From positions 44,386,782 to 44,450,781 of the forward strand of contig NC_134833.1 in NCBI RefSeq assembly GCF_004210375.1: a stretch of DNA of 64,000 bases, given 5' to 3'. Numbering within the stretch: position 1 is the first letter of the stretch; the number at the start of each line of letters is the position of its first letter. The notes beneath the pieces were generated by a model that ran no database searches, was not told the origin of the DNA, and worked only from the letters and a program-made list of their open reading frames with translations. Positions 24,705-36,171 of this stretch are shown here, piece by piece. The position numbers were made by a program, and so were the translations under genes. This stretch comes from Tachypleus tridentatus (Eukaryota; Arthropoda; Merostomata; Xiphosura; Limulidae).

Positions 24705-25418
24705 ATTCACCAAAACTCAAGATAATAATTGAGTAATAAAGGGGGTATATGATTGTCGAAAGGATCCCCCCTGATAATGAGATATAGATCTGCACAACTT
24801 CTCTTCATACACATGTAGAATGTGAAAACAAAAGTGCAAACATTGAAAGGTGCATATCTGGATGGGAGAGAGCATGATAGGAATGAATTCCTACCCAGAG
24901 TAAGCAAAGGTAACTCAGCCCCACAAGAGTAAAGTGGGTAAACAAGGATGTGTCCCTGAGTTTAGAGTGGCTAAGGCAAGGCAGACCATACTTGGTAATC
25001 AAATCACATCTAAAACCTTCTCATGGGGCACTATCATCTATGATAGGGTAAGATTAGTACAATATTGCCTTCACTTTACATCCAAAAATCCACCTATCTA
25101 GAAATTAACAACTAGTATTGACCATACTTGGTAAGCAAATCACATCTAAAACCTTCTCATGGGGCACTATCATCTATGGTAGGGTAAGATTAGAACACGA
25201 TTGCCTTCACTTCACATCCAAAAATCCACCTATCTAGAAATTAACAACTAGTATTGAACAGATGTCTCTCATATACAATCAACTCCCCAAATGTCACACT
25301 GACTACCACCATCCAAAGGTAATAAAATCCCCATAAGAAGAGAAGGAGGGAAAGTCAAGAATGTAACTGTAACAATGCCACATACGGCTACTAATGATCT
25401 ACAACACAGAATAATCGG
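24705..25418 (-). mobile_element. DIRS-like relic, unit 4, 3' tail only
   Basis: Only the non-coding left part of the element is present before the array breaks at about 25418. It holds an internal direct duplication of about 136 bp (24984-25119 and 25120-25255) absent from the other units. Confidence 0.7.
24984..25255. repeat. 136-bp direct duplication in unit 4
   Basis: GACCATACTTGGTAA...ACTAGTATTG occurs at 24984-25119 and again at 25120-25255, with a few differences. Units 1 to 3 have one copy. Confidence 0.85.
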
Positions 25419-25950
25419 TGTTTCAACCTGGTTAACAGAGACAGTTTGCAACTGACTGTTTATGGGCACTTGTCTTTGAAACGAGAGTATAAACAAATAC
25501 AGGATTGTAGGGGGCGTTGCAGTTGGATGTTAGGTTATTAATTCGTACAGGAATAAAGATATTCCTTTATATTGGTTTTATTATGGCTTTAGTTCGTGTA
25601 TAAGTAGGGCTTCTTTAATTTTGCATTTATTTTCATGTAAACAAAGTAGCTCTATTCCTTTCTACAACCTAAGAATTTTAAAGAGGATGTGCCTGTCCCT
25701 GGAGAGAAAAAGATTTATATTGATCAACTGTGTTTTCTATAATTACTGCTATACATGTGAAGAATACAATGGTATTAAATTTATAAACATGAAAATAACC
25801 TGTAAATTTGCTGTACACTACTCAAAAACAAAGTTAGAAGCCAACATTAATAAAGGTGCTTACCTCTTCTTGTACAGGTTTTATCTTGACTTCTATGTGC
25901 CTGTCGACTGTATCTTTCCACATAAATTCAAAATTAAGGCATTTGAACCT
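25419..25950. repeat. Diverged partial fifth unit
   Basis: From TGTTTCAACCTGGTTAAC the sequence matches unit interior (compare 4268 onward) through the end of the gene-like remnant and the B-related exon. It is clearly more diverged than units 1 to 4 are from each other. Homology fades past 25950. Confidence 0.75.
25864..25948 (-). CDS. Host gene exon related to exon B (diverged)
   Basis: Minus-strand exon of 85 nt with a strong acceptor (CATTGTTTCCCAG) and donor GAAGAG|GTAAGC. It begins with one base that completes a codon from the exon at 26386-26512 and ends in phase 0. The peptide FKCLNFEFMWKDTVDRH continues as IEVKIKPVQEE, which aligns with the B-exon ending EDLVDRLLQEKIKPIHEE. The surrounding DNA (25419-25950) also matches the unit, so this is an older duplicate, perhaps the unit from which the array grew. 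Confidence 0.7.
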
Positions 25951-26385
25951 GGGAAACAATGAACAAATATTTTGAATTTATTTTTCTTTATATATCAATA
26001 GGCTTTTCCATCTGGGAGAGAGACAATTGGAATTTCCAGGAATAAATAACAGCTTTAGTCAGCTTTATCTTATAAGACAATATAGTTTAATCAAGCAGTC
26101 AAAGCAGGTTAAAATTATACAGAGAGAGTTTACAAAAATACACTTCCTCACAATCCAATGAAACTTTACAACACATCTTGACTGATAAAATTATTAAGTT
26201 TGTAATCAATGAAAATGAACTGGAAGCTAAACACACAGTGGAATATGTGAAGAGTGACTGCTTTGATGAGATTAAACAGGGATATTCTACTAATTTTATT
26301 ATTTATCATAAAAGTTACATGGATGTATACTGGCAGAAACTAAACCTATTTGAAAAGCTACAATATTATTGTGTCTTCCACTTAC

Positions 26386-26512
26386 TTATGTTTCAAAATA
26401 TTTTTGGGAGAACTTGTTTCCCAAATGCTATTTATTTGTTCTACTGTTGGTTCATTTTCCTCAAATTTTACAGCTTCCAGAATAAATATATCTGTGAGTC
26501 CACAGTGTGTGC
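26386..26512 (-). CDS. Host gene exon, 127 nt
   Basis: Minus-strand open exon with acceptor TTACATAAAATTAG and a consensus donor AACATAA|GTAAGT. It starts with two bases and ends with two, so it joins in frame to the exon at 49365-49441 (ends with one base) and to 25864-25948 (starts with one base). The peptide includes THCGLTDIFILEAVKFEEN and then EPTVEQINSIWETSSPKNI. No family recognised. Confidence 0.68.
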
Positions 26513-26667
26513 CTAATTTTATGTAAAGTAATAAAAACATTACTTGTAAAAACAACAACCAAAAAACAGAACCCATATATACATCTACTGGAATATACAA
26601 ATCACCATAAATACATCTAGGTTAGTCATGTTCACAGTTTCTTGGTATCACCTTGCCACAAACACAA

Positions 26668-26935
26668 TGTAGTTGTTCATTATGTTTGATAGATAACCTT
26701 CATAAAACCATTAATTATAGAAATCTATAACAATGTTGCTCATTATGTTTGATAGATAACCTTCATAAAACCAATAATTATACAAATCAATAACAATGTT
26801 GTTCATTATTTTTGAAGGATAACCTTCATAAAACCACCAACTATACAAATCTATAACAATGTCGTTCATTATGTTTGATTGATAATCTTGATAAAATTAT
26901 TCATTATACAAATTTATAACAATGTTGACTACATA
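26668..26935. repeat. Tandem repeat, period about 66 bp, about 4 copies
   Basis: TTCATTATGTTTGATAGATAACCTTCATAAAACCA followed by ATTATACAAATCTATAACAATGTTG recurs four times with modest divergence. Lies in the host gene intron right after the 127-nt exon. Confidence 0.75.
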
Positions 26936-26939
26936 ATAA

Positions 26940-28083
26940 GCAACATTATTACACTATATCCTGTATAAATGAAAAAAAGGTGTTAAAACTTCCATACAGA
27001 TAAGACAAAAGGTTGCAACATAGCAAAAATGAGCACAAAGTAGCTGAAATTAATTTATTGAATCTCCATGTTTCACTTTTCATTTATCTCTGTCTTTATG
27101 AATGTTTATACAGCATATCTTTAAAATATTTTCTGTATGGTGGTGATTTACTATGTTCCACTTTTTACCCCTTCATCTTCCACTTCCCATGTCTTAAGAA
27201 GTATCTTTAACCTGTGATACCAGCTGTCACTCACTTAACTATCAAGTGTTCTTCTCGATTTCCTATGGAAGCTAACAGTATGTAATGCTGCACTGGTTGT
27301 TTAATATAAACATTTAGGACTGCTTAAACAAAATACATATTTTTTTTACTCTCACAGCTATTTTAATTATGTTTCCACTAAAGTACATTAGACCTAACTG
27401 TACTTACTGATAGAAGTTTCATTTCAGAAGAATTATTGAATTTTTGCTAAAATAATATACAAAATCAAAAGAGAAACCTCAATAGCCACAACTTTAATTA
27501 CATTTCAAATGGCTCAAGAGATGGAGCTGTGAACTCAAAGTTTCTATTTGAAAAAAAACTTGGAGCCATTCTACAAGCTGCTATACCACAGTGAAAATTG
27601 TCAAAAAACTACTGTAAAGTACAAGTAGAAATCATCTAACATGAGCTTCACGACGGTAAAGTTCTATGTTACACTTTATAAATCATTCCTGGTGAGTCAA
27701 TTTTATGCATCTGTTGTATGGCTTGTTTAAATGCAAACAATAAAACTGAATGTAACAGTTTCAAAATTCAGGATTATATCGTTTCTGATACAAAATATCT
27801 CAGTTTCATACATGTATTATTTTATGAATTTGAAGCTATCAAAATTCGAAAAGATTGAGAAACAATTACATATGCATATCTTTACTACCAACTGAAATTT
27901 TATGATCCAGAGAACAAACAGCTATTTGACCAGTACTTTAAAGATTTGTTATTCATTTTTCAGAAACTGTTTAAACACATTTTACAGTTTATCTGAAAAG
28001 GTTGAAGATAATTGTAGTAATTTTATCAGTTGCATTTTAATAAAGATTTTATGCTTTTAGTGACACAATACTTTTCTTCAAAG
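26940..28083. other. Intronic stretch, no gene seen
   Basis: No N-terminal SLC4 exon or other recognisable coding segment was found here, although the SLC4 relic begins right after it. The 65-codon frame at 27013 has no supporting features. Confidence 0.4.
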
Positions 28084-28290
28084 GGATCACGGTTCATATT
28101 ACTTGCCTCTTTGTCTGTGGATTGGGCTCTGGACATCAGCTATATTAATTGCACTAGTGGCTTTTGATGCCAGTGCTTTGGTGTGTTACGTCACTTGGTT
28201 TACTGAGGAAAACTTTGCCACACTTATATCTATCATTTTATTTACAAAGCTGTTGAAAAAAAGTTTACAGTATTTTGTAATGTACCTAAG
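28084..28290 (+). pseudogene. SLC4 relic exon: membrane segment with FTEENFA motif
   Basis: Acceptor TTTTCTTCAAAG at 28083. The frame gives CLWIGLWTSAILIALVAFDA and then SALVCYVTWFTEENFATLIS, a hallmark of the Na+-driven SLC4 branch (family: IGLWT...DAS-LVCYITRFTEE-FA-LI). One T is missing in a T-run at about 28238, after which the match continues in another frame as FIYKAVEKK. The right boundary is approximate. Confidence 0.78.
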
Positions 28291-29464
28291 TTTATGCATT
28301 AGATTCATTTATAAAGCTGATACTCTGTTATTGAAATTCCATCATGAAATCATACAGTGTTTTGTAAAATGTGTGGAATATTCTCACAGTTTAACATAAC
28401 TGAAATTTATATAAATTATTAATACATATTTGTTGTTATAAAACCAGATGAGATTGAAACATAAACATTATAAAAGCATCATTATAGTTAAGAAAAGCTT
28501 GTGGGTACATGACTGTTCATAATTGTTTGTTAGAATTATAGTTAGATTAAGAAAAATTGTTTGTGAAAAAACTCATTTTATGAATATCAGAATTGAAAAA
28601 TCTGTAGCTATTCCAAGAAATAATTGCTCATATCCTGAGAACAGAAGGTAATCAATGTTACAAACACCGTGTTATGTCACTAATAAGGTTTGAAACATAA
28701 GGCTAAATTATACATGGGCTTTTAACTGAGAATATTCTAAAATATTTGTCAAATGTTGGGGTAACATGATTAAAATATATTAATCAGTCATACATAATTA
28801 GAATCTATTAGATAGCGATCACGATTTTTAGTCAATCAATGGATTGGTTTACCAACCTCCACCAAATTATAATAAATATGTCACTGACAAATATTCGATT
28901 ATATTAACATTCTTTTCAGGAATCAATAAAAGGATAATATCTACTACAGCTTGTAATGCTTGTTTGTACAGTAGTTTATGCCCTTGTTTTATTTTTATGT
29001 ACTGTGTGTTCTGACACTTTTTATTTTGAATTCTTTGTTTCTGTTGAACATAAAAATTTCACTGCACGAAAAAAATACTTTAAAAACAACATTATTGTAG
29101 TTACAGATATTAATATTACAATAGCTCTCTTTTATGTGCATTATTAAATTTTATTATATTGTTATTGTATGCATGGTATAACATTACTACTTGTAGTGTG
29201 TGTCAATTACTATATGATATCCGTTAAAAAATCAGTATAAATTCTTATTTGCTTAAATCTTTGAGACCAAAAAATGAGAGTGTAATTCCTGAAAGAAAAT
29301 GTCATTTTAGTCTGTTTTTTTATTATTTTTATTATTAATAGTTACTTCACATGGATAATGACGACCCCATTCACATAAACACTATTTGTCCTGTGGCTCA
29401 CAATTGTTACTGTACCCTGAGTGAGAGTTCTGACACAATTATTCAGCTCCATGTCTTTTTGCAG

Positions 29465-29624
29465 TTGAATGCAAACTCTATAATAGAACAATGGAAGGGG
29501 GTGGTTGTATAGTACCCAACGATGTTCCTGATGTTTTTTATATTTTCCCTCATCCTGTTCAAAGGAACATTCACTTTATCAATCATGCTGAAAAATTTGA
29601 ATTTACATCTTTCTTCCTACCAAG
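29465..29624 (+). pseudogene. SLC4 relic exon with two compensating frameshifts
   Basis: Acceptor CTTTTTGCAG, donor CCAAG|GTAAGA. One frame gives ECKLYNRTM...NDVPDVF, matching the extracellular loop end and the conserved IPDV. The match then moves to a neighbouring frame (FSLILFKGTFTLSIMLK) and back to the first (FEFTSFFLPR). Both shifts fall in homopolymer runs. Confidence 0.7.
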
Positions 29625-30318
29625 GTAAGAGATTTTGTACAGTTGTTAGTTTTCTGTTGCACAAGGTGATGAAAATACTGTTTTGAAATGTTATGTTTAT
29701 CTTATCTATGTAATATGGCTTTGTTATGTCTTGTATATGTACTGGAGGAAAATGATGCTGATAAGTTATGTGGTTGTCATTTTGTTTTCATTTTTTGTCA
29801 TCTGATACAGAAAAGAGGTATTATACACACCTGTTTTTATCTTGTTTGGTCACAAGTTATTGTTTACAGTGTAACTATATCGTTATTACACTGCTTTAAT
29901 GAAATGTTTTTATTATTTTGCTGTTATAATTAGTGAATGTTTTTTTTGTGTGTAAAGATACTATTATTATGTCAACATAACAATAGTAGCATATGGTACT
30001 ACTTTATGAAGTAACATTCACATCAGATTTTAGTATAGAACAATGTTATTAATGCAGTGATGGTGTTTATTTCAAAATAAGATTATTCCATAAAATTAAT
30101 GAACTTTGTTTTTTAACTTAGTTACTATTCTTCAAAGTGAAGTATTTGTTTTTACCAAACTTGTATTATTCCTTGAAGAACATTAGACTTCTTTTTCCTT
30201 CCTCCTTGTTTTTTTATAGAAATCCATCAGCTCAAGGAATTCATGCTTTAAAGATAAACACTGTTTTCCTTAACTTTATGAAAAAAAGCTTACATTCCAT
30301 TTATTGGAATTTTTACAG

Positions 30319-30424
30319 ATAAGAACAGTCATCGTTGACTTTGCTGTTGTTATTCCTATCATGGTAATGACTATTACTGACATGTGTGCTGATCTTAATA
30401 CTCCAAAACTTGAAGTTTCTCATA
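30319..30424 (+). pseudogene. SLC4 relic exon: DFAV helix
   Basis: Acceptor TTTTTACAG. The phase-0 frame reads IRTVIVDFAVVIPIMVMTIT then NTPKLEVSHKWE, matching the family's RS-ISDFAVFL...PKL-VP-KF segment. The preceding exon ends with two bases, which would put TAA in frame, so one base has been lost at the junction. Confidence 0.72.
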
Positions 30425-30729
30425 AGTGGGAACAGTTACAGTCACATTCTTATATATTTTGTATAAGACTGAAATGAAAGAGTTTCATACTAGTAGGTAT
30501 CCAGTTATAAACTGTTCATTGACTATTTTTAAGATGTTTCATTATAGATTAAAGATTTGCTATTCTCAACATATATCACAGTTCTTTTTAAAATATCAAA
30601 TTATGGCCAAACTGTTTTTGAAATATTTTTCTCTAATTTTAGACAAATATGACTATACAGGTACTATTTTCAAAATAGTAGAATATTGTGTATTATTTAT
30701 AGATTATTTTCTTGTTTTTAATCCATAGT

Positions 30730-31440
30730 TTTACTGTTCTAATATTATTTTTCCTCTTTTGAATTTTTTATTATCTCTAACTTTATTATTTTCTTGTTTT
30801 AAACTTTTTACCCTTCTCAGATTGTTTTGCAGCTTGTAATATTTAATTATTTTGCTGTTAAGTCATGGATTATATTTACATTTTAATCCAGGTTGGTATA
30901 TGACCATTAAAATACTGGCTGTATATGTTTTGAAGTTGCAATGCTATTTTCCGGTGCACATGCAAACCTGTGGACTGTATGATATATTTAACTAAAAAAA
31001 AAAAAAATTTTTTTCCTTTTTAGTTTTATTATTTTCTGGTGTACTTTCCTGATCTTTAGCTTTAATTTTACTGTTGTTAAGTTGTTTTTCCTGGTCTTAA
31101 GCATTATAGTTTTATCATGTTAAACTATAACTTATTTTAAATAAATATAACATGTACTTAGTACTTTCTGGTTAATGATGTTGCATAGTGAAAAAACAAG
31201 GACAAAAAGATATTTTTCCATCTAATGTAAATGAATAAAAAGTGATGCATTCAGACAGTTTAAAAAATCTTGGAGAAGGTTGCTTAGATTGAATGATTAT
31301 TTTGGTACTCATGCAGATAAATGGAGCTGATATGTATAATCAATTAATCTTCAAACAGATGATCATGGGTCACCTAAATAAATAGCAAACATCATTTTGG
31401 AACTAATGTATTAATCACACAGAAAAAGAAGTGATTCCTA
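30730..31440. other. Intronic AT-rich stretch, no gene seen
   Basis: No missing SLC4 exon or recognised repeat was found. Confidence 0.4.
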
Positions 31441-31447
31441 TTTTGTC

Positions 31448-33223
31448 ATTTCATTGCTGCAACATGTGTTAATCATATGATCACCCTCTACCAATTTCAT
31501 TGCCCCTTGTTTACTAGGGCAGGTAGCTGCTTCTACGATTTCAACACAATTCTCACTTTTGCAGACAGTGCACAGATGTGTGTTTGTTAGTTGTTTCTCA
31601 AGCACATTTTGCTACATTTTTGGGTGTTTTCTTGTATTTTACGCCTTTAGTAGGAATATCGTTCACATGGACTTACAAATTTGATTTTATGTGTGGCAGG
31701 TGAATAAGCTTTCATCAATGTGGATGAAATATGTCATTAGACCTCAGTGCAGTGAGTTGCCAATGTCAGGCAAGGAGATTTAATTGTTAATTCCATAGGA
31801 GTTGGATGCTTTTGCTATTTCTTCTTCTCATTTTCCCCTCCTCCAGTACCACACACTTTGAGGAAGGTTTTCATCAACGGGAGGACAATTTCAACGTGAA
31901 TTTTCCTACCCCAGTTTTCACCTGTCTAGTGACACAACACTGACAATCAGGAGAGTCTGGCAACCATGCCATTCTAAACCTCATGATTAGGTTTGTCAAA
32001 TTCTGTGTCTTCTGCTTTCCTTTGATTCTTCTACTTCTTTTTTTGCTGATAGAAGAGCCTTGTTCTAATATTTATTATTTTCCTTCCTCTTGTAATATTC
32101 TTGTTCATGATCAATGTTTTGTTGCACAAGTACAGTTGGGAGTGTGAGAACTCCTTGGTCCCATTGGCTTTTGGACCAATATTTTATGTGTTCTTTTCTC
32201 TTTACAGTTGTCTCTGTTCTTCCAGTCTTCTGATCAGTTTTCAACCTATCTCTAGACCTTCTTGTAGTCTACTGTGGGATGGATTGGTTGCTGGTTTCAG
32301 CATTGTTCTTTACCACTTAGATTTTATGCTGTTGAGATTTACTCAGGAGGGATGCATTACTTGCAGGAGTGCATCTCCCCATATGTTCATTATGAAATGG
32401 TTTTGGGGGTTTTTCTGTGTCTTCGGAGTCCATGAGACTTGTGGTGAGATTGCATTTTTCTATGTTCTTCCTTGCTTCTCGTTTGTCCTCCCAACTGATT
32501 CTGCTCAGTGTTTGCTTGCCTGTTCTATTGCTCTGTGCTCATTGTTCTTTGCCCCACCCTTTTCCCTACTCCTGATGTTTCCTTCCCTATGCCCATTCCT
32601 CTTCCTCTTGGACTCACTGTTATTTGTGATAGGATGTCTTTCCATGGGTCGGTGGGGCCAGGTTACAACTCTTTACTGCCACGTGGAAACCCTTCAGGGT
32701 TTGCTGTGTTCCAAAACACAGTAGTTTCGAGACATACCATCAGTCTATCTCAGCTGAATTCCTTTCTGTCTACCTAGTTCACCATAAATTCATCCTGTCT
32801 CTCTCTTAGGTGAATTTTTGTCCTGTGTCTTTGGATGACTAAATTCAATGTGAAAGATGTTTAGTTTACCATCATATCTCCAGTGGTTAGGAATAACTTT
32901 GTTAGTTTTATTTTGTCCACAGATAGGATGTGTTCAAGTTCTATGCACTACTGTTGGATCATATCTACCTCTGGACATTATTTTCTTTTGTTGAATTTTC
33001 ATACTCTATTACATGTACTTCTGCTTATTTCTTCCTGTGTCCCATCTGCCAATTACACTTACTTTCATCTTTGGGAGTCTGCTTTGGTGAGGTTTTCATC
33101 ATGGTGGAAAAGTCCTTTTGCATTCCCATTTAATACTTCATTCATTTGGGGGTTCTCTTCAGTTCCCATCTTGGTTGGAGATATGGTACGAGCAGTAGCT
33201 GAAGCTCTATCTTCACCCTTTCT
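31448..33223 (+). mobile_element. Probable 5' part of a plus-strand DIRS-like element
   Basis: A long region of C/T-biased open frames (the longest at 32101-32724) with no recognised domain precedes the RNase H and recombinase relics at 36.2-37.4 kb. Its position fits gag plus leader of one element. The segment 31448-31560 is similar to 51380-51490. Assignment is by position, not by domain match. Confidence 0.35.
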
Positions 33224-33293
33224 ATTGCATGATACCTGTGGTGGAAATAGTACAGATAGCCCATTGTGTAGCTTTGTGCTTAATTCTAAACAG
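33224..33293 (+). repeat. SINE 3' fragment
   Basis: ACAGATAGCCCATTGTGTAG followed by CTTTGTGCTTAATTCTAAAC is the reverse-complement relative of the SINE at 1931-2048. Only the 3' end is kept. Confidence 0.55.
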
Positions 33294-33342
33294 TCAGTAA
33301 ATCAAACCATCAAACCTTTCAGTTGGTGCTTTTTGACCAAAG

Positions 33343-36171
33343 CAGAGATGCCAACCATTATGATTTGAGCGTAGTTATTATGAATTTTGTGTATACATTA
33401 CGACTATATGCTCATACAGACAAATATTACGACTTGTTGCAACTCCCAAATTATTGTATATTGTATAGGTCAAAACAATAAAGTGATAAATTTTTCCCCC
33501 ATGGCTTGAAAGGGGTGAAAAGAAAATTTCCAGTGAGATACAAATAAATTTTGAAAATAAATAAAAGACATAGTCCAAATGGCTACTTGCGATAATCATG
33601 TTTTTGTTTGAAATAATAAAAAATATTTGTATTTCCAACCTCTTCCAATAGTCTGAGTGTGGTGCTTCTCCATTCTGAGTAGTTGGAGGAATCCATAGTT
33701 ACATCGTCACTGCTTCTCAGCCAATCAGCATGTAGATGGGTATTTCTCGTTTTCTGAGCGGCATAGAAACACCAATGAGATCGTTCACAAGATGGAGAAA
33801 AAGAGGCCTCGTTCACCAGATTGTCTTGTTTCTGGGAAATTTAAAAGTATTAAAACTGTGAATCTAAAATTTAGGAAAGAGTATAGTGCAAAATATCCAG
33901 TCATTGCATCAAAAGTCAGTGACAATTATGCATTTTGTACAGTTTGTCACATCGATTTTTCTGTAGCACATGGCAGGATGAATGATTGTTCCAGACATAC
34001 AAAATCGGTATCTCGCCAACAAAAGGTTTATGTGAAGATAAAAACGATGCAGACAACGACATTTATGAGTAAGAATTCAGAATATGAAACCATAAATCGA
34101 GGAGTAATGTTCATGCAATTCATCATTGCTCGCAATTTCCCCCTAGCTGTAGCCGATCATGCAGGACATCTATTCAGAAAAATGTTCCCACTCTGATATA
34201 GCAAAAAATATGGCTGTGCTAGAACCAAAACTACAGCCATTGTACAAATGTTGGGTTGTGAAGATGACAAAATGATTTCAGGCATACTTACTAACAGTGA
34301 TTACAGTTTAGCTACAGATGGATTCACACACATAGGTGACTCAAAACTGTATCCAGTGGTTGTACAATATCTTTACCCTTTCCTGGAAAAATTGTTTGTT
34401 CTGTTTTGACAATGGTAGAATGGAAAGAAGCTACAATGGGGGAGAATATTTTCAAGCTTTTGGACCACGAACTGACAAAGAGGAAAATTCCATGGGAAAA
34501 CTATCTTAGTTTTTATTCAGACAATACCTCAGTTATGTCTGGTTATGGTGTGATGGGACACATCTCAAGACGACAGCCTAGCATTTACTTCATGGGCTGT
34601 GCCTGTCACCTCATGAATATTGCTGCCCAGAAAGCTTCCAGAGAGCTACCCTGCCCAGTTTCTGATATATTGATAGATATCTACTATTTTTTGGACAAAA
34701 GTGCTTGCAGAAAACAACATTTCAAAGAGTTTAGGATTGTATGACAAAGAAACAAGAAAAATTCTACAACTTGTTAACACAAGCAAGACTTTAAAAGTCA
34801 AGATATCCTCTCAGCCACACAGGGACACAAGACAACAGTGTCCAAAAGTAGACAAAGAAACATTTGACATAACTGAATATATGTTTGGGCTCTCTGACCT
34901 TGAACTGAAGAAGAGACAATCAATGAAAAAAGAGAACTAAAACCTAGCAAGAAAGTAACCAAGAAAAGTTATGCACAGAGCAAGTTAGATATGTTAACAG
35001 TTTTCTTGGACAACAGAATGAACTTGTTATTTTGTCTTTTACTTCAGTCTACAGTTAATCTATTTGAGCAAGCCAATTTGATATTGCAAAGAAAAAAAAC
35101 CTTGCATACACATTATGCATAGAACTCTGATTACACAAGTTAAAAATATACTTGTTAGGAACATCAAGCCAGAATATTTTGAAGGCAACATCACTGAACC
35201 TGACTACAACAATGAATCCTCACACAAATCTGATGAGGCAGTTTCTATTGGAAATGCTGCCAAGGAATACACTGTTAAATATGAAAAGGACCTGGACCTG
35301 ATCATCTTCTACACCAGTGCCAAGAAATACTATATTGCAGCTACAAATTACATGACGAAACATTTTCCACTAAATTATGAACTTCTGATTCATGCAAGAT
35401 TGCTGATCCAAAACTGAAAGTCAGCAAAGATTTCTCTTCTCTATTCTTCTTCACAGACAGGTGTCCTGTCCTTGTCAATGCATATGAGCAAGATACTATT
35501 GACAAGTGTGAAGGGCAATATTCGAATTATCAAATTGATACTTTCTCAGAAACTGTCCTTCAGTTGAAAGTTGACAAGTTTTGGGTTCAGCTGTCTACAG
35601 TTAAGGATGGAAATGGCAACCAGAAGTATGACATTCTGTGTAGGGTTATGCTTGAAATTCTTACAATCTTCCATTCTAATGCTGACAATGAAAGGATATT
35701 TAGTTTAGTGACTAAAAACAAAAGCAAGTTCAGACCAAACTTGAGCACCTCAGTTTTGAGCAGTATTATAACACACAAGATGTGTATACACTTAAATTGA
35801 CAATGTTGTTATAACTTCCAACCATCCAGAGATATTCTCATGAAGGCAAAGGCTGCAACAGCTGCAAAACTATCACAATAAGTGTCATAAACATGATAAA
35901 AACTAGTCCTTAAACAAAGGCTTTTTCTGCTCACTGTTTGTGCATGTTCAGTGTTGATTTACCAGTATGTTTGTTACTCTGAACTAAATAAGAGACATAA
36001 TAAAAAAAACACAATCATAAATGAGCAATCTAAGCAGTAATAAATAATAATAGTTATAATGATAATATAATAAACAGCTTAGAGACATTGGTCAGGCCTA
36101 GTAGCTGCAAATGACAAAGGACTCTGTCTACAATCATTACACTCAGTCATTTGAAACAGTTGGCATCTCTG
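33343..36171 (+). mobile_element. hAT transposon relic with inverted ends
   Basis: The left end CAGAGATGCCAAC and the right end (complement CAGAGATGCCAAC) form a 13-bp perfect inverted pair in the hAT style. Between them lie broken hAT transposase frames (33792-35800). Flanking 8-mers (GACCAAAG and CCAGTGGA) do not match, so the target duplication has decayed or an end was rearranged. It splits the plus-strand DIRS-like relic. Confidence 0.75.
33792..35800 (+). pseudogene. hAT transposase (ZMYM6/SCAND3-like type), broken
   Basis: Pieces in order: BED-type zinc finger (33792-34196, with AFCTVCHIDFSVAHGRMND and a distal H); a segment of the RNase H-like core (34200-34400, including SDYSLATDGF-type sequence); 34406-34744 (NTSVMSGYGVMGHI, GCACHLMNIAAQKA); 34701-34940; 35115-35417; and the C-terminal dimerisation region (35564-35800, HSNADNERIFSLVTKNKSKF). 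At least four frame breaks. Intact relatives cut and paste DNA in the nucleus; this one is dead. Confidence 0.75.

Larger units (their letters stand above)
3414..25418. repeat. Tandem array of about 6.3-kb units carrying exons and a DIRS relic
   Basis: The sequence repeats head to tail. The anchor TTTTTTGACCA starts at 3414, 9720, 16038 and 22342 (a T-run one base shorter in the last), giving spacings of 6306, 6318 and 6304. Units 1-3 are complete. Unit 4 (22342-25418) stops about 3.1 kb in and joins a more diverged piece matching the interior of the unit (25419-25950). Order within a unit, left to right: plus-strand gene-like remnant, minus exon B, minus exon A, minus DIRS-like element. Units are nearly identical apart from scattered substitutions and small indels, so the duplication is recent or the copies are homogenised. 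Confidence 0.92.

Noticed and set aside
3414-25418. Satellite or centromeric array
   Set aside because: The unit is 6.3 kb with coding exons and a transposon, only about 3.5 copies, inside an intron-exon structure: a segmental duplication.
26178-26516. 112-codon plus frame over 26178-26516
   Set aside because: It is antisense to the 127-nt exon, which has both consensus splice sites and matching phases; the plus frame has no support.
32101-32724. 207-codon plus frame as a membrane protein gene
   Set aside because: The hydrophobic look comes from a C/T-rich strand. It overlaps other long frames, has no splice or promoter support, and lies where DIRS gag/leader sequence is expected.
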